DNA of 64,000 bases from Phenylobacterium sp. (lineage in GTDB: Bacteria > Pseudomonadota > Alphaproteobacteria > Caulobacterales > Caulobacteraceae). Position 1 is the stretch's first letter, and every line of letters begins with the position of its first letter. The translations under genes were made by a program, and so were the position numbers. The notes below the pieces were generated by a model. It was not told where the DNA came from and made no database searches. It was given only the letters and a program-made list of their open reading frames with translations. The stretch spans positions 62,001 through 126,000 of the forward strand of contig NZ_JACESE010000004.1 of assembly GCF_013911965.1 (NCBI RefSeq), written 5' to 3'. Below are positions 9,257-18,303 of the stretch, piece after piece.

Positions 9257-10456
9257 TTGTCGGCAGTAGCGTGTTTGAGGGTTGTGGTCCGGACGGGCCA
9301 GACGGAACTGCCGCAGGATGTGCTTGCGGCCCTGGTCGCCAAGTTCACCAGCGCCTTTCTGGAGACGCGCTGGGCGTGGCCCCGGCGGTTTTCCGAGATC
9401 AACCCCTACGCCTTCCTGCTGACCGATCCCCGGGCGCCCGAACTGGACACCGCCGAGCTCGGGCGCCTGTCCGACGAACTCCACGTCCACCTGTTCGGCA
9501 AGAGCGACGAGAGCGAGGTGACCATCCTGCTCTTCGAGGGGCCGGACGAGACCCTGGACGACTTCGCCACCCTGGACGCCGAAGGCGTGGCGCGGGCCAT
9601 GACCGATCCCTCGGCCATTCCCCCCGGCGCGCGGCTGAGCCGCATCGGCCCTGACGGCACGCGCATACTGACGCCGCCGGACCAGGCGGCGGCCACGGCC
9701 GCGCCCTCCGCCGCCGCCCCGTCGGCGCCGCCGCCCGAACGGGCGCCGAACATCGAAGGCGTGCAGGGCGTCTACTATGCCGGCCGGGAGGTCTTCGTGG
9801 CCGACGTCATCAGCTGCACGCCGGCCGATGCGCGGACGCACTTCAGCCTCGTCGACGGCGACGAGCACCTGCCCGAGGAGCCGGACGTGTTCGACGCCGC
9901 CTGCGTCATCGCCGCCATGCGGTTGCTGGCCGAGAGCCCGAGCCAGACACCGCTCTACCTGCCGGTCTCCTTCTCCACCCTCATGCGGCCGACCCGGCGC
10001 GCGGCCTATGCGGACATGATCGCCATCCTGCCGCTCTCCGAACGCCGCCGCCTCGCCGCGGCCGTCTATGACGTGCCCCGCGCGCCGTCCTTCCAGGCCC
10101 TGACTCAGCTGCGCGAGGCCCTGGAGGGCCGGTTCGGCGCCATCGACCTGCGGACCAGCGACCCGGCCTTCGAGATCGACCAGCTCACTTCGCGCGCGGT
10201 GACCAGCGTCACCCTCGTCCTGCCGGCCGCCGAGCCGGAGCGCCGGCTGGCGGTCATGCGCCGCTTCGCCGCCCGTCTGCCCGCCTATCGTCGCCGCCGG
10301 ATCTGGCCGGGCGTGACCAACATCCGCAGCGCCCGCGAGCTCAAGGCCGTGCGCGAGACGCGCATCCCGTTCCTCACCGGACCGGGCGTCTGCCGCATGC
10401 AGACGGTTCCGGTGGGCGGCCGCCCCTGGTCGGCCGATCTGCTGCCCGTCGAATAG
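9257..10456 (+). CDS. Conserved protein of unknown function with TTG start, possible degenerate EAL-like fold
   Basis: The 399-residue product starts at TTG 9257, six bases after a perfect GGAGG (9246-9250). No ATG or GTG in frame is as well placed. An Ala/Pro-rich linker (about 145-165) separates an N-terminal region from a C-terminal region (about 170-395). The latter has a helix/strand rhythm including DAACVIAAMRLL and LYLPVSFSTLM that loosely recalls EAL domains. None of the EAL, NxxE or DDFGTG catalytic motifs is present, so cyclic-di-GMP hydrolysis is not expected. No signal peptide or membrane segments. Unknown function; the EAL suggestion is low-confidence inference. Confidence 0.7.
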   Translation: MSAVACLRVVVRTGQTELPQDVLAALVAKFTSAFLETRWAWPRRFSEINPYAFLLTDPRAPELDTAELGRLSDELHVHLFGKSDESEVTILLFEGPDETLDDFATLDAEGVARAMTDPSAIPPGARLSRIGPDGTRILTPPDQAAATAAPSAAAPSAPPPERAPNIEGVQGVYYAGREVFVADVISCTPADARTHFSLVDGDEHLPEEPDVFDAACVIAAMRLLAESPSQTPLYLPVSFSTLMRPTRRAAYADMIAILPLSERRRLAAAVYDVPRAPSFQALTQLREALEGRFGAIDLRTSDPAFEIDQLTSRAVTSVTLVLPAAEPERRLAVMRRFAARLPAYRRRRIWPGVTNIRSARELKAVRETRIPFLTGPGVCRMQTVPVGGRPWSADLLPVE

Positions 10457-10484
10457 GCCGCGCCGCGCCGCCGAGACGCGGGGC

Positions 10485-10498
10485 TTGATCCAGACCAA
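10485..10498 (+). promoter_or_regulatory. FNR/FixK-like box upstream of the P-type ATPase gene
   Basis: TTGATCCAGACCAA matches the FNR/FixK consensus TTGAT-N4-ATCAA with one mismatch in the right half. Its centre is about 52 bases before the ATG at 10544, a distance that allows class II activation with a short leader. It is one of four such boxes between 10.4 and 19.7 kb. Confidence 0.55.
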
Positions 10499-10543
10499 GG
10501 CGCCGAGGGTCGGGGGCGCCAGACTGGCGCGCTAGGAGACCGC

Positions 10544-13249
10544 ATGCGCGCAACGCCCCTCCCCCGCGCCGAGGCCGCCCCCGCCTGGCACGCCCTGCCC
10601 ACCACCGAGGCTCTCGATCGGCTCCAGAGCGAACCTGGGGGTCTGTCGGGCGCGGAGGCCGCCGGCCGGCTCGCGCGGTTCGGACCCAACACCTTGCCCG
10701 AACGCGGCGGGCAGGGCCTTCTCGGCGTCGTCCTCGGCCAGTTCCGCAGTCCGCTCATCTACGTGCTGCTGGCCGCCGCCGTGGTCTCCGCGGCGCTGGG
10801 CCACGGGCGCGACGCGGTGTTCATCGCGGTCATCCTGATCATCAACGCCGCCATCGGCGCCCTCCAGGAAAGCCGGGCCGAGCGCAGCGCCGCGGCGCTG
10901 AAGGCCAGCCTGAAGCTCATGGCGCTCGTCCTGCGGGACGGGGCGCGACGGACGGCGGAGGCCGACGACCTCGTGCCGGGCGACGTCGTCCTGCTGGAGT
11001 CCGGCATGGCCGCCCCGGCCGACCTTCGCCTGCTGTCCGCCCACCAGCTGCGGGTCGACGAATCCCTTCTGACGGGCGAGTCGGCCCTGGTGGAGAAGTC
11101 CGCCGACTGGCTGGGGACGGGCGACGAGACGGTGGGCGACCGTCGCAACATGGTCTTCGCCGGCTCCGCGGTGCTCGCGGGGCGCGGCGTCGGCGTGGTC
11201 TGCGCCACCGGCGAGGCGACGCAGATCGGCCAGGTGGCGGGGCTCCTGTCCGGACGGGACGCGCCGCCGCCCCTGCTCGTGCGGATGGAGGTCTTCTCGC
11301 GCCGGATCGCCCTGGCCATCCTGGCGCTCGTTCTGGCCCTCGGCCTCCTGCACCTGGCTCGCGGCGCCGAACTGGCCGAGGTCTTCCTGACCGCCACCGC
11401 GCTCGCCGTCTCGGCGATTCCGGAGGGACTGCCGGTGGCGATCACCGTGGCCCTCGCGGTCGCCTCGCTGCGCATGTCGCGGCGGAACGTCGTGGTGCGC
11501 CGCCTGCCGGCGGTGGAGGGGCTGGGCTCCTGCACCGTCATCGCCAGCGACAAGACGGGCACCCTGACCATCAACCGCCTGACCGTCACGCGGATCGTCA
11601 CTCCGGATGGGACGGGCTTCACGGTGGGCGGCGAAGGCCTCGGCCTGGAAGGGGCGATCGAGCCCATCGGCGAAGCGGCCGGGTCGGCGGCGGCCTGGGA
11701 CTCTCTGCGCCGCCTCGCCCAGGCGGCGGCGCGGGCCAACGAGGCGGTGATGAAGATCGACGACGGCGCCGTCGAGGCCTCCGGCGACCCTGTCGACGTG
11801 GCCTTCAAGGTCCTGGGGGCGAAGCTGCGCGGCGCCGCCTTCCCGCCCGGCGACACGGGAGAGCTGATCTCGCGCATTCCCTATGAACCGGAGCGGGGCT
11901 TCTGCGCGGCGGCGCACCGTTGCGGCGAGGGCGCGCGCCTGTCGGTCAAGGGTGCGCCGGAGCGGATCCTGGCCATGTGCCCGCCGGAAGCGCGCGCCGA
12001 GGCTCTGGCGGCGGCGGAGGCGCTCGCGGCCGAGGGCTACCGGGTCATCGCCGTCGCCGAACGGATGCTGGGCCGACCAGACGATCGGCTGGAGCCGGCT
12101 CTGGAAGGCCTCGAATTCCTGGGCCTGGCCGGGCTGATCGATCCTCTGCGCCCGGAAGCCTTCGAGGCCGTGGCGCTCTGCCGGTCGGCGGGCGTCGAGG
12201 TGCGCATGGTCACGGGCGATCATCCGGCCACGGCCAGCGCCATCGCGCGGCGGCTTGGCATGGCCGCGCCGGAAGAGGTGCTCACCGGCCGCGAACTCGC
12301 CGCTCTGACCGAGCCGGCGCTCTCGAAGCGGATCTCGGAAGCCCGCATCTTCGCGCGCGTCGAGCCGGCCCAGAAGACGCTGATCGTCCAGGCCCTGCAG
12401 GACGCCGGCCACTTCGTCGCCGTCACGGGCGATGGGGTGAACGACGCCCCGGCCTTGAAGACGGCGCATGTCGGGGTGGCCATGGGCGCTTCCGGATCGG
12501 ACGTGGCGCGGGGGGCGGCGGACCTGATCCTGGTGGACGACAACTTCGCCTCCATCGTCGCCGGCGTGGAGGAGGGCCGGGCGGCCTATGACAACATCCG
12601 CAAAATCATCTGGATGCTGATCAGCACGGCGATCGCCGAGGTGGCGCTCGTCGCCCTGGCCTTACTGTTCGATCTGCCGATCCCGCTGACCGCGGTCCAG
12701 ATCCTGTGGCTCAACCTGGTGACCAATGGCGTCCAGGACATCGCGCTCGCTTTCGAACGCCGCGAGCCCGACGCCATGGCGCGCCCGCCGCGGCCGCCGG
12801 GACAGCCGATCTTCGACCGCCGCATGATCGGCCAGTGCGCGACGAACGGCCTCTACGCCGGGGTGCTGGGCTTCGGCCTGTTCGCCGCCCTGCTCTTCCA
12901 GGGATGGACGGAGGCCGAGGCCCGCAACCTGACCCTGCTGTTCATGGTCTTCTTCGAGAACGTCCACGTCCTCAACTGCCGCTCGGAGACCCGCTCGCTG
13001 TTCCGCATCCCCCTGCGCGCCAACCCCTGGGTGCTGGCCGCGGTGGCGGCGGCCCAGGCGCTCCATGTCGCGGCCATGTACACGCCCGGCGTTCGCGGCG
13101 TCCTCGGCGTGGCGCCGGTCGCACCCGCAGAGTGGCTCATGGCCCTGAGCCTGGCCGCCTCGGTCGTCCTGGTGGCCGAGGCGCACAAGGCGGTCGCCCG
13201 CAGGATTGACCCCCATCAAGGCGCCGCCGTCCTCGCGAGGTCAGGCTGA
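10544..13249 (+). CDS. Cation-translocating P-type ATPase (P2 type)
   Basis: The 901-residue product contains an N-terminal cation ATPase domain, the actuator motif LLTGES, the phosphorylation site DKTGTLT (Asp336) preceded by the SAIPEGLPVA helix, and the hinge VTGDGVNDAPALKTAHVGVAMG. A hydrophobic C-terminal block of about six helices completes it. The PEGL sequence in helix M4 and the lack of CPx or N-terminal metal-binding domains place it with P2A/P2B-like Ca2+/Mn2+ or Na+/K+-type pumps rather than heavy-metal pumps; the ion is not determinable. TAGGAG precedes the ATG. It starts a low-oxygen block with a PhaC-like gene and stress genes. Confidence 0.92.
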   Translation: MRATPLPRAEAAPAWHALPTTEALDRLQSEPGGLSGAEAAGRLARFGPNTLPERGGQGLLGVVLGQFRSPLIYVLLAAAVVSAALGHGRDAVFIAVILIINAAIGALQESRAERSAAALKASLKLMALVLRDGARRTAEADDLVPGDVVLLESGMAAPADLRLLSAHQLRVDESLLTGESALVEKSADWLGTGDETVGDRRNMVFAGSAVLAGRGVGVVCATGEATQIGQVAGLLSGRDAPPPLLVRMEVFSRRIALAILALVLALGLLHLARGAELAEVFLTATALAVSAIPEGLPVAITVALAVASLRMSRRNVVVRRLPAVEGLGSCTVIASDKTGTLTINRLTVTRIVTPDGTGFTVGGEGLGLEGAIEPIGEAAGSAAAWDSLRRLAQAAARANEAVMKIDDGAVEASGDPVDVAFKVLGAKLRGAAFPPGDTGELISRIPYEPERGFCAAAHRCGEGARLSVKGAPERILAMCPPEARAEALAAAEALAAEGYRVIAVAERMLGRPDDRLEPALEGLEFLGLAGLIDPLRPEAFEAVALCRSAGVEVRMVTGDHPATASAIARRLGMAAPEEVLTGRELAALTEPALSKRISEARIFARVEPAQKTLIVQALQDAGHFVAVTGDGVNDAPALKTAHVGVAMGASGSDVARGAADLILVDDNFASIVAGVEEGRAAYDNIRKIIWMLISTAIAEVALVALALLFDLPIPLTAVQILWLNLVTNGVQDIALAFERREPDAMARPPRPPGQPIFDRRMIGQCATNGLYAGVLGFGLFAALLFQGWTEAEARNLTLLFMVFFENVHVLNCRSETRSLFRIPLRANPWVLAAVAAAQALHVAAMYTPGVRGVLGVAPVAPAEWLMALSLAASVVLVAEAHKAVARRIDPHQGAAVLARSG
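13206..13219 (+). promoter_or_regulatory. FNR/FixK-like box before the PhaC-like gene
   Basis: TTGACCCCCATCAA fits TTGA(T/C)-N4-(A/G)TCAA with good half-sites on both sides. It lies inside the last codons of the ATPase gene and is centred 57 bases before the ATG at 13270, so it could drive the PhaC-like gene independently. Confidence 0.5.
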
Positions 13250-13269
13250 GTCGAAAGGGAGGCTCGATC

Positions 13270-15057
13270 ATGACGCGCGCCTACTCCGCCGCGACGACCC
13301 CTGCGGCCTGGCTGGCCGGGGCGCTGGATCAGCTGCGGGCCCGCCCCGAACCCGATCTCGACCCCTTCGACCGCCGGCTGCACGGACGTTTCGCCCTGCT
13401 CTCCGGCGGCCAGTCCCCGTGGGCGGCCTTGCAGGCGTGGGAGGACTGGGCCTTTCACCTCTCCGTCGCGCCAGGCCGGCAGATCGAACTCTGGCGGGAA
13501 GCCGCCGACGCGGCCATGACGCTCTGGCGCGAAACCGTCAGCGCCGGCGGAGACTGGGCGTTCCGCCCGGAGCCTGGCGACCGGCGGTTCCGGCATCCGG
13601 ACTGGGACGGTCTGCCTTTCCGCCTGCTGGCCCAGGCCCATCTGGCGGCGGAGGCTCAGTGGCGCGCCGCCACCACCGACATCCGCGGGGTGGCCGAGCA
13701 CCACCGCCGCCGGGTCGAGTTCCTCGGCCGCTTCGCCCTGAACGCGGTGGCGCCGGTGAACTTCCCCTGGACCAATCCCCAGGTGCTGGCCGCCGCCGCC
13801 GCCACGGGCGGCGGAGTGTTCGCCGCGGGCGCGGCGCTGCTGATCGAGGATCTGATGCGCTACGCGGCCGGAGCCCCCCTGAAGGGCCTGGACGCCTTCC
13901 GCGTCGGCGAGACGATGGCCCTCTCGCCGGGCCGGGTGGTCCTGCGCAACGCGCTGATGGAGCTGATCCAGTATGCGCCGGCCGCCGAGACGGTGCGCCG
14001 CGAGCCGGTCGTGATCGTCCCGGCCTGGATCATGAAGGGCTACATCCTGGATCTGACGCCCGAGGACTCCCTCGTCCGCCAGCTGACGGAGGCGGGCTTC
14101 ACCGTCTTCATGATCTCCTGGAAGAACCCGGGCGCCGAGCTGCGCGACACCAGCTTCGACGCCTATCGCGAGCAGGGGATCATGGCCGCTCTCGACGCGG
14201 CCCTGGCGATCACCGGCGCCGGCCAGGCCCATGCGGTCGGCTACTGTCTCGGGGGCACGGCCCTGGCCATCGCCGCGGCCGCCATGGACCGCGACGGGGA
14301 CGAGCGCCTGGCCAGCCTGACGCTTCTGGCCGCCCAGACCGACTTCGAAGAGGCCGGCGAGCTGATGCTCTTCATCGACGAGAGCCAGCTTTCGCTGCTG
14401 GAGGACCTGATGCTGGTCCAGGGCTATCTGGACGCCCGGCAGATGGCCGGCGCCTTCAACGCCCTGCGCGCCAACGAACTGGTCTTCGCCCGGCTGGTCG
14501 ACCGCTATCTGCTCGCCGCGCCGAAGCCGGCCGGCGCCCTGGACGCCTGGCTCGCCGACTCCACGCGCATGCCCGCGCGCATGCACGGCGAGTATCTGCG
14601 TCGGCTGTTTCTCGACAACAGCTTCGCCCATGGCGAGTACCCGGTCGCGGGGCGGGCGGTGGCGCTCAAGGACATCCGCACGCCGATCTTCGCCCTGGGC
14701 GCCGAGCGCGACCACATCGCGCCCTGGCGTTCGGTCTACAAGATCCGACTGCTGGCCTCGGCGGAGACGACCTTCGTCCTCACCGGCGGGGGGCACAACA
14801 CCAGCGTCCTGAGCCCACCGGGAAAGCCGCGCGCCTACTACCAGATCGGCCGCAGCAACGCCGGCGCGCCCTTCGTCGACCCGGACGTCTGGCTGCAGGA
14901 GACCCCGCGCCAGGACGGATCCTGGTGGCCCGCCTGGATCGCCTGGCTGGAGGAGAAGAGCTCGGCCGAGCGGGCGCCGCCGCCGCCGCTGGGCCGGCGC
15001 GAGGCCGGCTACCCCGCCTTGGAGCCGGCGCCCGGCCTCTACGTGCTGGAGACCTGA
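13270..15057 (+). CDS. PhaC-family poly(3-hydroxyalkanoate) polymerase-like protein
   Basis: The 595-residue product has the PhaC N-terminal region followed by an alpha/beta-hydrolase fold. The lipase-like box is GYCLGG with Cys326 as nucleophile. The catalytic aspartate is in GAERDHIAPW and the histidine in TGGGHNTSV, so the full Cys-Asp-His triad is present. The polymerase would extend hydroxyacyl chains from CoA thioesters. Length and order match class I synthases. No phaA/B/P genes are adjacent. This lineage commonly sits with universal stress and P-type ATPase genes in oxygen-limited regulons, so it may not be the main PHB synthase. A GGGAGG site precedes the ATG. Confidence 0.85.
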   Translation: MTRAYSAATTPAAWLAGALDQLRARPEPDLDPFDRRLHGRFALLSGGQSPWAALQAWEDWAFHLSVAPGRQIELWREAADAAMTLWRETVSAGGDWAFRPEPGDRRFRHPDWDGLPFRLLAQAHLAAEAQWRAATTDIRGVAEHHRRRVEFLGRFALNAVAPVNFPWTNPQVLAAAAATGGGVFAAGAALLIEDLMRYAAGAPLKGLDAFRVGETMALSPGRVVLRNALMELIQYAPAAETVRREPVVIVPAWIMKGYILDLTPEDSLVRQLTEAGFTVFMISWKNPGAELRDTSFDAYREQGIMAALDAALAITGAGQAHAVGYCLGGTALAIAAAAMDRDGDERLASLTLLAAQTDFEEAGELMLFIDESQLSLLEDLMLVQGYLDARQMAGAFNALRANELVFARLVDRYLLAAPKPAGALDAWLADSTRMPARMHGEYLRRLFLDNSFAHGEYPVAGRAVALKDIRTPIFALGAERDHIAPWRSVYKIRLLASAETTFVLTGGGHNTSVLSPPGKPRAYYQIGRSNAGAPFVDPDVWLQETPRQDGSWWPAWIAWLEEKSSAERAPPPPLGRREAGYPALEPAPGLYVLET

Positions 15058-15063
15058 GGGCGG

Positions 15064-15513
15064 TCAGCTGCGCGCGCGCACCGCCCGCAGCCGCTCGCGG
15101 ATCTGTTCGGCGCCTTCCCGCACGCACTCGTGGGCGTCCGAACCCGCCAGCCGGTCGTGCGCCGGCTTCGGCAAGGCCGAGCGGAGGGCGCCCAGCGCCC
15201 GCGGGGGCGCCATCAGCACCAGGTGCTGATAGGTGTTGCGGCTCGCCGCCTGTCCGAGCGCCTCGGCCACCCGGCGGAGAAAGCGGTCCTCCGCCTCCTG
15301 ACGCGGCGCATGCTCGCCGCTCTGATGACGGCCCGGGCCGCCGCTCTCGTGAACGGTGGCGCCGTGGCTGGTCGCCTTGGGGAAGTCGCCGCCGCTCTGG
15401 CTCATGCGCCAGTCGGGCAGTTCGTGAACCGCGCCGGCCTTGAGCCGTTCCTCGAACACCTTGGCCTCGGCCCCGTCGGCCGCCACGATCCAGGTCACAC
15501 CTTCGTCTTGCAT
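15064..15513 (-). CDS. Host attachment family protein
   Basis: The 149-residue product fits the Host_attach family (PF10116). It opens with WIVAADGAEAKVFEE, continues with a charged HESGG...HQSGEHAPRQEAE loop, and ends in a helical half with NTYQHLVLMAPPRALGALR. The family was named from plant-associated bacteria, but its fold resembles the eRF1/archaeal release-factor-like nuclease superfamily and its role is unclear. Start chosen at the ATG eight bases after AAGGG. It is divergent from the universal stress gene with an FNR-like box between them, and converges on the PhaC gene seven bases away. Confidence 0.8.
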   Translation of the reverse strand: MQDEGVTWIVAADGAEAKVFEERLKAGAVHELPDWRMSQSGGDFPKATSHGATVHESGGPGRHQSGEHAPRQEAEDRFLRRVAEALGQAASRNTYQHLVLMAPPRALGALRSALPKPAHDRLAGSDAHECVREGAEQIRERLRAVRARS

Positions 15514-15569
15514 GAACATCACCCTTGCGAACTGCGGGACCATGCTGCGCCGGCCGGGGCTCGCCGCCC

Positions 15570-15583
15570 CTGACCCAGATCAA
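15570..15583. promoter_or_regulatory. FNR/FixK-like box in the divergent host-attachment / universal-stress promoter region
   Basis: CTGACCCAGATCAA has one perfect half-site (ATCAA) and one half with a C for T. It is centred 63 bases from the host-attachment start and 77 bases from the universal stress start, so it could serve either. Weaker than the other three boxes. Confidence 0.4.
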
Positions 15584-15653
15584 TTCGGCGGCGAGGCTCT
15601 CGCCTAGGATGTGACCTGGCGTGCAAGACACCCTCGCCGCTCCGGAGCTTCCC

Positions 15654-16514
15654 ATGACCGAGACGACATCCCCAATGCAGGCCGCCGCCCCCGGCGGGAT
15701 CGTCCGCATCCTCGTCCATGCCGAGCCGGCGGGGCGCTCGGCGGGGCTCGTGCGGGCCGCCGCCGACCTCGCTCAGAGGCTCGGCGCGCAGCTGACCGGA
15801 CTGGGCGCCGAGATGGCCGAGCCTCTCGCTCCGGCCAATCCCTATGCCGGCGTGACCACCGCAGAGTGGGTCGCGGCCATGTCCGAGCAGATCGAGGCCA
15901 ATCTGAAGTCCGCCGAGGCCGAGTTCCGCAAGGCCGCCGAGGGCCTGGGCGCGGAGTGGCGCATCTGCCGCGACATGCCCGCCCGCGCCCTGGCCATGGT
16001 CGCCCGCTCGGCCGACCTCGTGATCGTGGGCGCGGCCCCCAGCGTGAACTACTACCGCGCCGCCGATCCCGCCGAGGTGGTCATGCAGGCCGGCCGTCCC
16101 GTGCTGATCGCCCCCGAAGGCGCCGACCATTTCGCGGGCCGTGCGGCCGTGGTGGCGTGGAAGGATACGCGAGAGGCGCGGCGGGCGGTGATCGACGCCC
16201 TGCCCCTGCTTCGCCGGACGCAGGAGGTGGTGGTCCAGGCGGTCTGCGCCGAACCGGACGCCGAATACGCCGAGGCGCAGACCAGCGACGTCGCCGCCTG
16301 GCTCGACCGGCATGGGATCAATGCGCGGGCGCGCGTCTCCGCCGGCGTCGAGGCCGACGTCGTGGACGAGCTGAACGCCGAGGCCCTGGCCATAGGGGCC
16401 GATCTGATCGTCGCCGGCGCCTACGGCCACAGCCGCCTGAGGGAATGGGCCTTCGGCGGCGTCACACGCACCCTGCTCGACGAGCCCCGCTGCTGGCTGC
16501 TGCTCAGTCACTGA
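15654..16514 (+). CDS. Tandem-domain universal stress protein
   Basis: The 286-residue product carries two UspA-type domains. The first (about 15-150) begins IVRILVHAEPAG and has the strand-loop DLVIVGAAPS. The second (about 155-285) ends with GADLIVAGAYGHSRLREWAFGG, close to the nucleotide-binding G-2x-G-9x-G(S/T) motif. Tandem Usp proteins are commonly induced under anaerobic or stationary-phase conditions. CGGAG lies before the ATG at 15654. The upstream ATG in the same frame lacks a ribosome-binding site. An FNR-like box lies 77 bases upstream. Confidence 0.88.
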   Translation: MTETTSPMQAAAPGGIVRILVHAEPAGRSAGLVRAAADLAQRLGAQLTGLGAEMAEPLAPANPYAGVTTAEWVAAMSEQIEANLKSAEAEFRKAAEGLGAEWRICRDMPARALAMVARSADLVIVGAAPSVNYYRAADPAEVVMQAGRPVLIAPEGADHFAGRAAVVAWKDTREARRAVIDALPLLRRTQEVVVQAVCAEPDAEYAEAQTSDVAAWLDRHGINARARVSAGVEADVVDELNAEALAIGADLIVAGAYGHSRLREWAFGGVTRTLLDEPRCWLLLSH

Positions 16515-16559
16515 CGCCGCGGGCTTGTGGCCGGCGCGGCGGCGGGACATCTAGGCCGG

Positions 16560-17672
16560 ATGAGCGATCCCACCGCCTGGCCTGACCGCCGCCTCCTCGA
16601 CCTGCTGGGGCTTGAGCTTCCCATCCTCCAGGCCCCCATGGCCGGATCGTCCACGGTCGAAATGGCCATCGCCGTCGCACGCGCCGGCGGGCTGGGCGCC
16701 CTGCCCTGCGCCCTGATCTCGGCGGAGACCGCGCGCGATCAGGTCGCCCGCTTCCGTGAGGCCGTCAGGGCGCCGCTGAACCTCAACTTCTTCTGCCACA
16801 CGCCGCCCGAGCCGGACGCCGATGCGCAAGGCCGCTGGCGGGCGCGGCTGGCGCCCTACTACGCCGAGCTCGGCCTCGACGCCGACACGCCCGCGCCGGC
16901 CGCCAGCCGTGCGCCGTTCGACGAGGACTTCTGCCGCGTGGTGGAGGACCTGCGCCCCGAGGTGGTGAGCTTTCACTTCGGCCTGCCGGCGCAGGCCCTG
17001 CTTGCGCGGGTCAAGGCCGCCGGCGCCCGCGTGCTGAGTTCGGCCACGACGGTCGCCGAGGCGCGCTGGCTGGCCGATCACGGCTGCGACGCCGTCATCG
17101 CCATGGGCTTCGAGGCCGGCGGCCACCGCGGCAGCTTCCTGACGCAGGACATGGCCGCCCAGCCGGGGACCTTCGCCCTGGTCCCGCAGATCGCCGAGGC
17201 CGTCGAGATTCCGGTGATCGCCGCCGGCGGCGTCGCCGACGGACGCGGCGTGGCCGCGGCCTTCGCGCTCGGGGCCAGCGGGGTGCAGGTGGGCACGGCC
17301 TATCTGCGCACGCCCGAGGCGGCCATTCCCGACTTCCACCGCCGGGCTCTGGCGCAGGCGCGCGACGACGGCACGGCGGTCACCAACCTGTTCACCGGCC
17401 GCCCGGCGCGCGGCCTCTACAACCGGCTGATGCGCGAGGTCGGGCCGCTGTCGTCCGACGCGCCGCCCTTCCCTACGGCGGCGGGCGCGCTCGGCCCCTT
17501 GCGCGCGGCGCGGCTCGGGCCGGACTTCACCAACCTCTGGGCCGGCCAGGCCGCGGCCCTGGCCGTCGAAACCGACGCCGGGTCCCTGACCCGCCGACTG
17601 GCGGCGGACGGCCTGGCGCGGCTGGCGGGCCTTAGCGGAAGGCCGGACCCGGCTTCACGCCCAGGCGCTTGA
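16560..17672 (+). CDS. Nitronate monooxygenase / enoyl-reductase-like FMN protein
   Basis: The 370-residue product is a TIM-barrel FMN enzyme of the NMO/FabK-like family. It starts with LLGLELPILQAPMAGSS and has AMGFEAGGHRG, a glycine-rich phosphate loop (VIAAGGVADGRGVAAAFALGASGVQVGTA in pieces) and a C-terminal region with TNLFTGRPARG. Such enzymes oxidise alkyl nitronates using O2; some relatives reduce enoyl-ACP. No strong ribosome-binding site is visible at the chosen ATG. Its 3' end overlaps the DUF2892 gene on the other strand by 41 bases. Confidence 0.85.
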   Translation: MSDPTAWPDRRLLDLLGLELPILQAPMAGSSTVEMAIAVARAGGLGALPCALISAETARDQVARFREAVRAPLNLNFFCHTPPEPDADAQGRWRARLAPYYAELGLDADTPAPAASRAPFDEDFCRVVEDLRPEVVSFHFGLPAQALLARVKAAGARVLSSATTVAEARWLADHGCDAVIAMGFEAGGHRGSFLTQDMAAQPGTFALVPQIAEAVEIPVIAAGGVADGRGVAAAFALGASGVQVGTAYLRTPEAAIPDFHRRALAQARDDGTAVTNLFTGRPARGLYNRLMREVGPLSSDAPPFPTAAGALGPLRAARLGPDFTNLWAGQAAALAVETDAGSLTRRLAADGLARLAGLSGRPDPASRPGA

Positions 17673-17835
17673 AGACCATGGCCGCCGGGCAAAAGCCGGT
17701 GAAGGCGGCCTGGATCATGTTGAGGCCGGCGAAGGCGCTGAGCAGCATCCACCAGGGGCTGACATAGTGGGCGAGCGCCAGGCCCGTCAGGACGACGAGG
17801 CCGGCGAACACGAAGACGGCGCGGTCGAGGGTCAT
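17632..17835 (-). CDS. DUF2892 inner-membrane protein (YgaP-like membrane domain)
   Basis: The 67-residue product has two hydrophobic segments (about 5-24 and 28-45) separated by HYVSPWW, then GFCPAAMVFKRLGVKPG, typical of DUF2892. In YgaP the same domain is fused to a rhodanese and anchors it to the membrane; here it is a separate protein in the TrxC-SQR operon, with a free rhodanese gene in the divergent operon. That suggests a role in sulfur handling at the membrane. Confidence 0.85.
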   Translation of the reverse strand: MTLDRAVFVFAGLVVLTGLALAHYVSPWWMLLSAFAGLNMIQAAFTGFCPAAMVFKRLGVKPGPAFR

Positions 17836-17857
17836 TTTGCGATGCTCCTTGGAGGCC

Positions 17858-18298
17858 TCAGGCCCCCTGCATGAGCGCCTGGTTCACCCAGGCGGCGATC
17901 TGGTCGGCGCTCATGGCGCCGGCCTTGCGGGCCACCTCGCGCCCGTCCTGGAGCAGGATGAGCGCGGGGATGGAGGACACGCCCAGGGCCGCGCTGGCCT
18001 CGGGGGCCTCGTCGGCGTTGAGCTTCAGGAAGCGGACCTTGGGCTCCATCCGCTGGGCGGCGGCGGCAAACTGCGGCGCCATGGCCCGACAGGGCCCGCA
18101 CCAGGGCGCCCAGACGTCCACCAGCACCGGCAGGCCCTGGTTGGACCGGCGATGAACCTGGAAGCGTCCGGCGTCCACCTCCACCGGCGCGCCCTGGAAG
18201 AGTTTCTCGCCGCACCGGCCGCACCTGGCCTGGGCGGGGTCCTTGGCCTCGGGGACGCGGTTGGCGGCGGCGCAGTTCGGACAGACGATCTGGACCAT
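17858..18298 (-). CDS. trxC: Thioredoxin 2 (TrxC) with N-terminal zinc finger
   Basis: The 146-residue product starts with two CxxC pairs (Cys6/Cys9 and Cys26/Cys29) forming the zinc-binding region typical of TrxC. A thioredoxin fold follows, with active site WCGPC at 66-70 and cis-proline loop SSIPALILL. TrxC reduces disulfides and is linked to oxidative stress. Here it starts five bases after the SQR stop codon, so it is cotranscribed with sulfide oxidation and may reduce protein persulfides or accept sulfane sulfur. The ATG at 18298 fixes the start; an upstream frame shadows SQR. Confidence 0.93.
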   Translation of the reverse strand: MVQIVCPNCAAANRVPEAKDPAQARCGRCGEKLFQGAPVEVDAGRFQVHRRSNQGLPVLVDVWAPWCGPCRAMAPQFAAAAQRMEPKVRFLKLNADEAPEASAALGVSSIPALILLQDGREVARKAGAMSADQIAAWVNQALMQGA

Positions 18299-18303
18299 GG
18301 GGA

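Noticed and set aside
10532-12469. 645-codon minus-strand frame opposite the P-type ATPase
   Set aside because: Antisense to the ATPase with typical shadow composition and no motif.
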